A DNA stretch of 64,000 nucleotides. Origin: Hermatobates lingyangjiaoensis (Eukaryota; Arthropoda; Insecta; Hemiptera; Hermatobatidae). Where the stretch lies: positions 25,001-89,000 of the forward strand of contig JAPFBL010000374.1 of NCBI GenBank assembly GCA_026182355.1, read 5' to 3'. Made by a program: the position numbers and the translations under genes. The notes beneath the pieces are model-generated. The model was not told where the DNA came from and ran no database searches. It saw nothing but the letters and a program-made list of their open reading frames with translations. The first letter of the stretch is position 1. Each line of letters begins with the position of its first letter. Below, piece by piece: positions 63,215 to 64,000 of this stretch.

Positions 63215-63433
63215 ATGACTAGTAATAACCCAAACAACATGGCGCTTGAAAAGCCGAAGAAGTTTGTGGAACCGAATAAGTATGCTGCAAAGAAAACAGT
63301 GGCCCAAGGCTTGATGGATGTCGCTTTGGTTACATCAAATGCAAATCAATTGCGCTATCTTCTTGAGCTTGAGCAGAGAACTATAGTATTTTATGTGGTG
63401 CTTTCATTATTAATTGCAAGTATCCTGCTGCAG
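63215..63433 (+). CDS. Second ninjurin-family paralogue, exon (incomplete gene)
   Basis: It starts directly after an acceptor (CTTTTCCAG at 63206-63214) with ATG and ends at CAG/GTAGGT (63433/63434), 73 codons in phase 0. Residues 20-52 (NKYAAKKTVAQGLMDVALVT, NQLRYLLEL) align with the first gene without gaps. Residues 58-73 (VFYVVLSLLIASILLQ) start the first membrane helix. The N-terminal 20 residues differ. The matching last exon must lie right of the window. Exon ends and phase match the gene at 30664, so the two arose by duplication. An upstream in-frame ATG at 63182 lies in the intron-like pyrimidine tract. Confidence 0.85.
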
Positions 63434-64000
63434 GTAGGTCAATCAAAGATACCTAGTGCAAAAATTCTTAGGCCTATCAAAGATTCTTAGCTTTATTAAT
63501 GATTATCAGGTCAATCAAAGATTCCTAGGCAAATCAAAGATTCTTAGCTTTATTAATGATTGTCAGGTCAATCAAAGATTAATAGGAAAATCAAAGATTG
63601 TTAGCTTTATGAATTATTATCAGATCGATCAAAGATTTCTAGGCAAATCAGAGATTCCTAGTACAGTCAAACATTCCTAGGTCAATCAAAGATTCTTAGC
63701 TTTATTAATGATTGTCAGGTCAATCAAAGATTCCTAGGCCAATCAAAGATTCTTAGCTTTATTAATGATTATCAGGTCGATCAAAGATACCTAGGAAAAT
63801 CAAAGATTCTTAGCTTTATTGATTATTATCAGGTCGATCAAAGATTCCTAAACAAATCAAAGATTCTTAGGCCAATAAAAAAAATTATTCGGTCAATTAA
63901 AGATTTTTTAGATAAATCAATGATTATTATGCCAATTATACATTACTTTCCATCAAAGATTCATAGGCAAAATCAAAGATTCTTAGGTCAATCGACGAAT
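63434..64000. repeat. Intronic minisatellite in the second ninjurin gene
   Basis: It begins within 10 bp of the donor. Units TCAATCAAAGATTCCTAGGC, AAATCAAAGATTCTTAGC, TTTATTAATGATTATCAGG make a composite period of about 58 bp with truncated units, running past the window end. The 74-codon frame here is repeat translation. Confidence 0.9.

Overview
The window looks like an AT-rich invertebrate genome, probably an arthropod or another protostome. It has split genes with GT-AG introns, tRNA-derived SINE heads, Helitrons, and hAT-like and mariner-like remnants. Above all it is dense with Penelope-like elements (PLEs) and (TA)n microsatellites. I cannot fix the species. Host coding content is small: one two-exon ninjurin-type gene (30664-30888 joined to 40906-41082, + strand, 133 codons) and the corresponding exon of a second ninjurin paralogue (63215-63433, +) whose 3' part lies beyond the window. 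Nearly everything else is repeat.

Layout. 1-2.34 kb is a 183-bp satellite running into a decayed Tc1/mariner-type transposase end. 3.57-4.09 kb is a hAT-like MITE. 4.4-6.3 kb is TACTATA low-complexity DNA with a 185-bp hairpin-bearing unit. 6.3-16.1 kb is a dense mosaic of short PLE-derived pieces. 16.2-17.96 kb is a pair of inverted 154-bp LTRs interrupted by a 1.39-kb Helitron carrying a broken Pif1-like helicase. 18.9-19.3 kb is a C-rich minisatellite. 21.2-22.1 kb is a 105-bp satellite, 22.7-23.4 kb TAGTATA DNA, 23.6-24.85 kb an unclassified GC-richer block, and 25.2-26.8 kb a 52-bp satellite. 26.8-28.6 kb is more PLE mosaic with a small TA-flanked MITE, and 28.64-30.09 kb is a polypyrimidine array. 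The 10-kb ninjurin intron (30.9-40.9 kb) holds two nearly identical PLE copies head-to-head (32161-35606 minus, about 35604-38005 plus; the plus copy has a 699-codon open frame) and further fragments. 42.3-53.5 kb is again PLE mosaic. 55.9-56.9 kb is a fossil PLE of another lineage. 57.2-59 kb holds Helitron ends and SINE heads, 60.16-60.4 kb a tRNA-derived SINE, 60.9-62.8 kb a satellite with a 234-bp higher-order period, and then the second ninjurin exon.

The unifying theme is the PLE mosaic. At least ten sequence families share the layout of a hammerhead-like core (CTGANGA or a close variant, a hairpin, GAAA, a tiny stem III, NUH), then a 50-110 bp tail, then (TA)n. Stem I bases differ between families but stay complementary, which supports a real ribozyme fold; hammerheads are known in PLEs. 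I label the families A to Q: A = GACT/AGTC stem I; B and N = TCTC/GAGA; C = CTC/GAG; D = CACCTC/GATGTG; E = the family of the 47.2-48.3 kb PLE; F = TGCC/GGCA; G = the near-intact PLE pair; H and I = AGCC/GGCT; K = TTAGC/GTTG; L = CATC/GATG; M, O and Q = weaker. Most units are inverted pairs with the ribozyme heads facing inward and the (TA)n tails outward. A second recurring piece is the first 40-52 codons of diverse PLE ORFs, most of which end at or near the same codons (Leu-Leu-Pro-x-Tyr/Phe-Thr-Asn) and pass into (TA)n. Together these suggest small non-autonomous PLE derivatives, comparable to retrozymes, whose formation is tied to TA-rich junctions.
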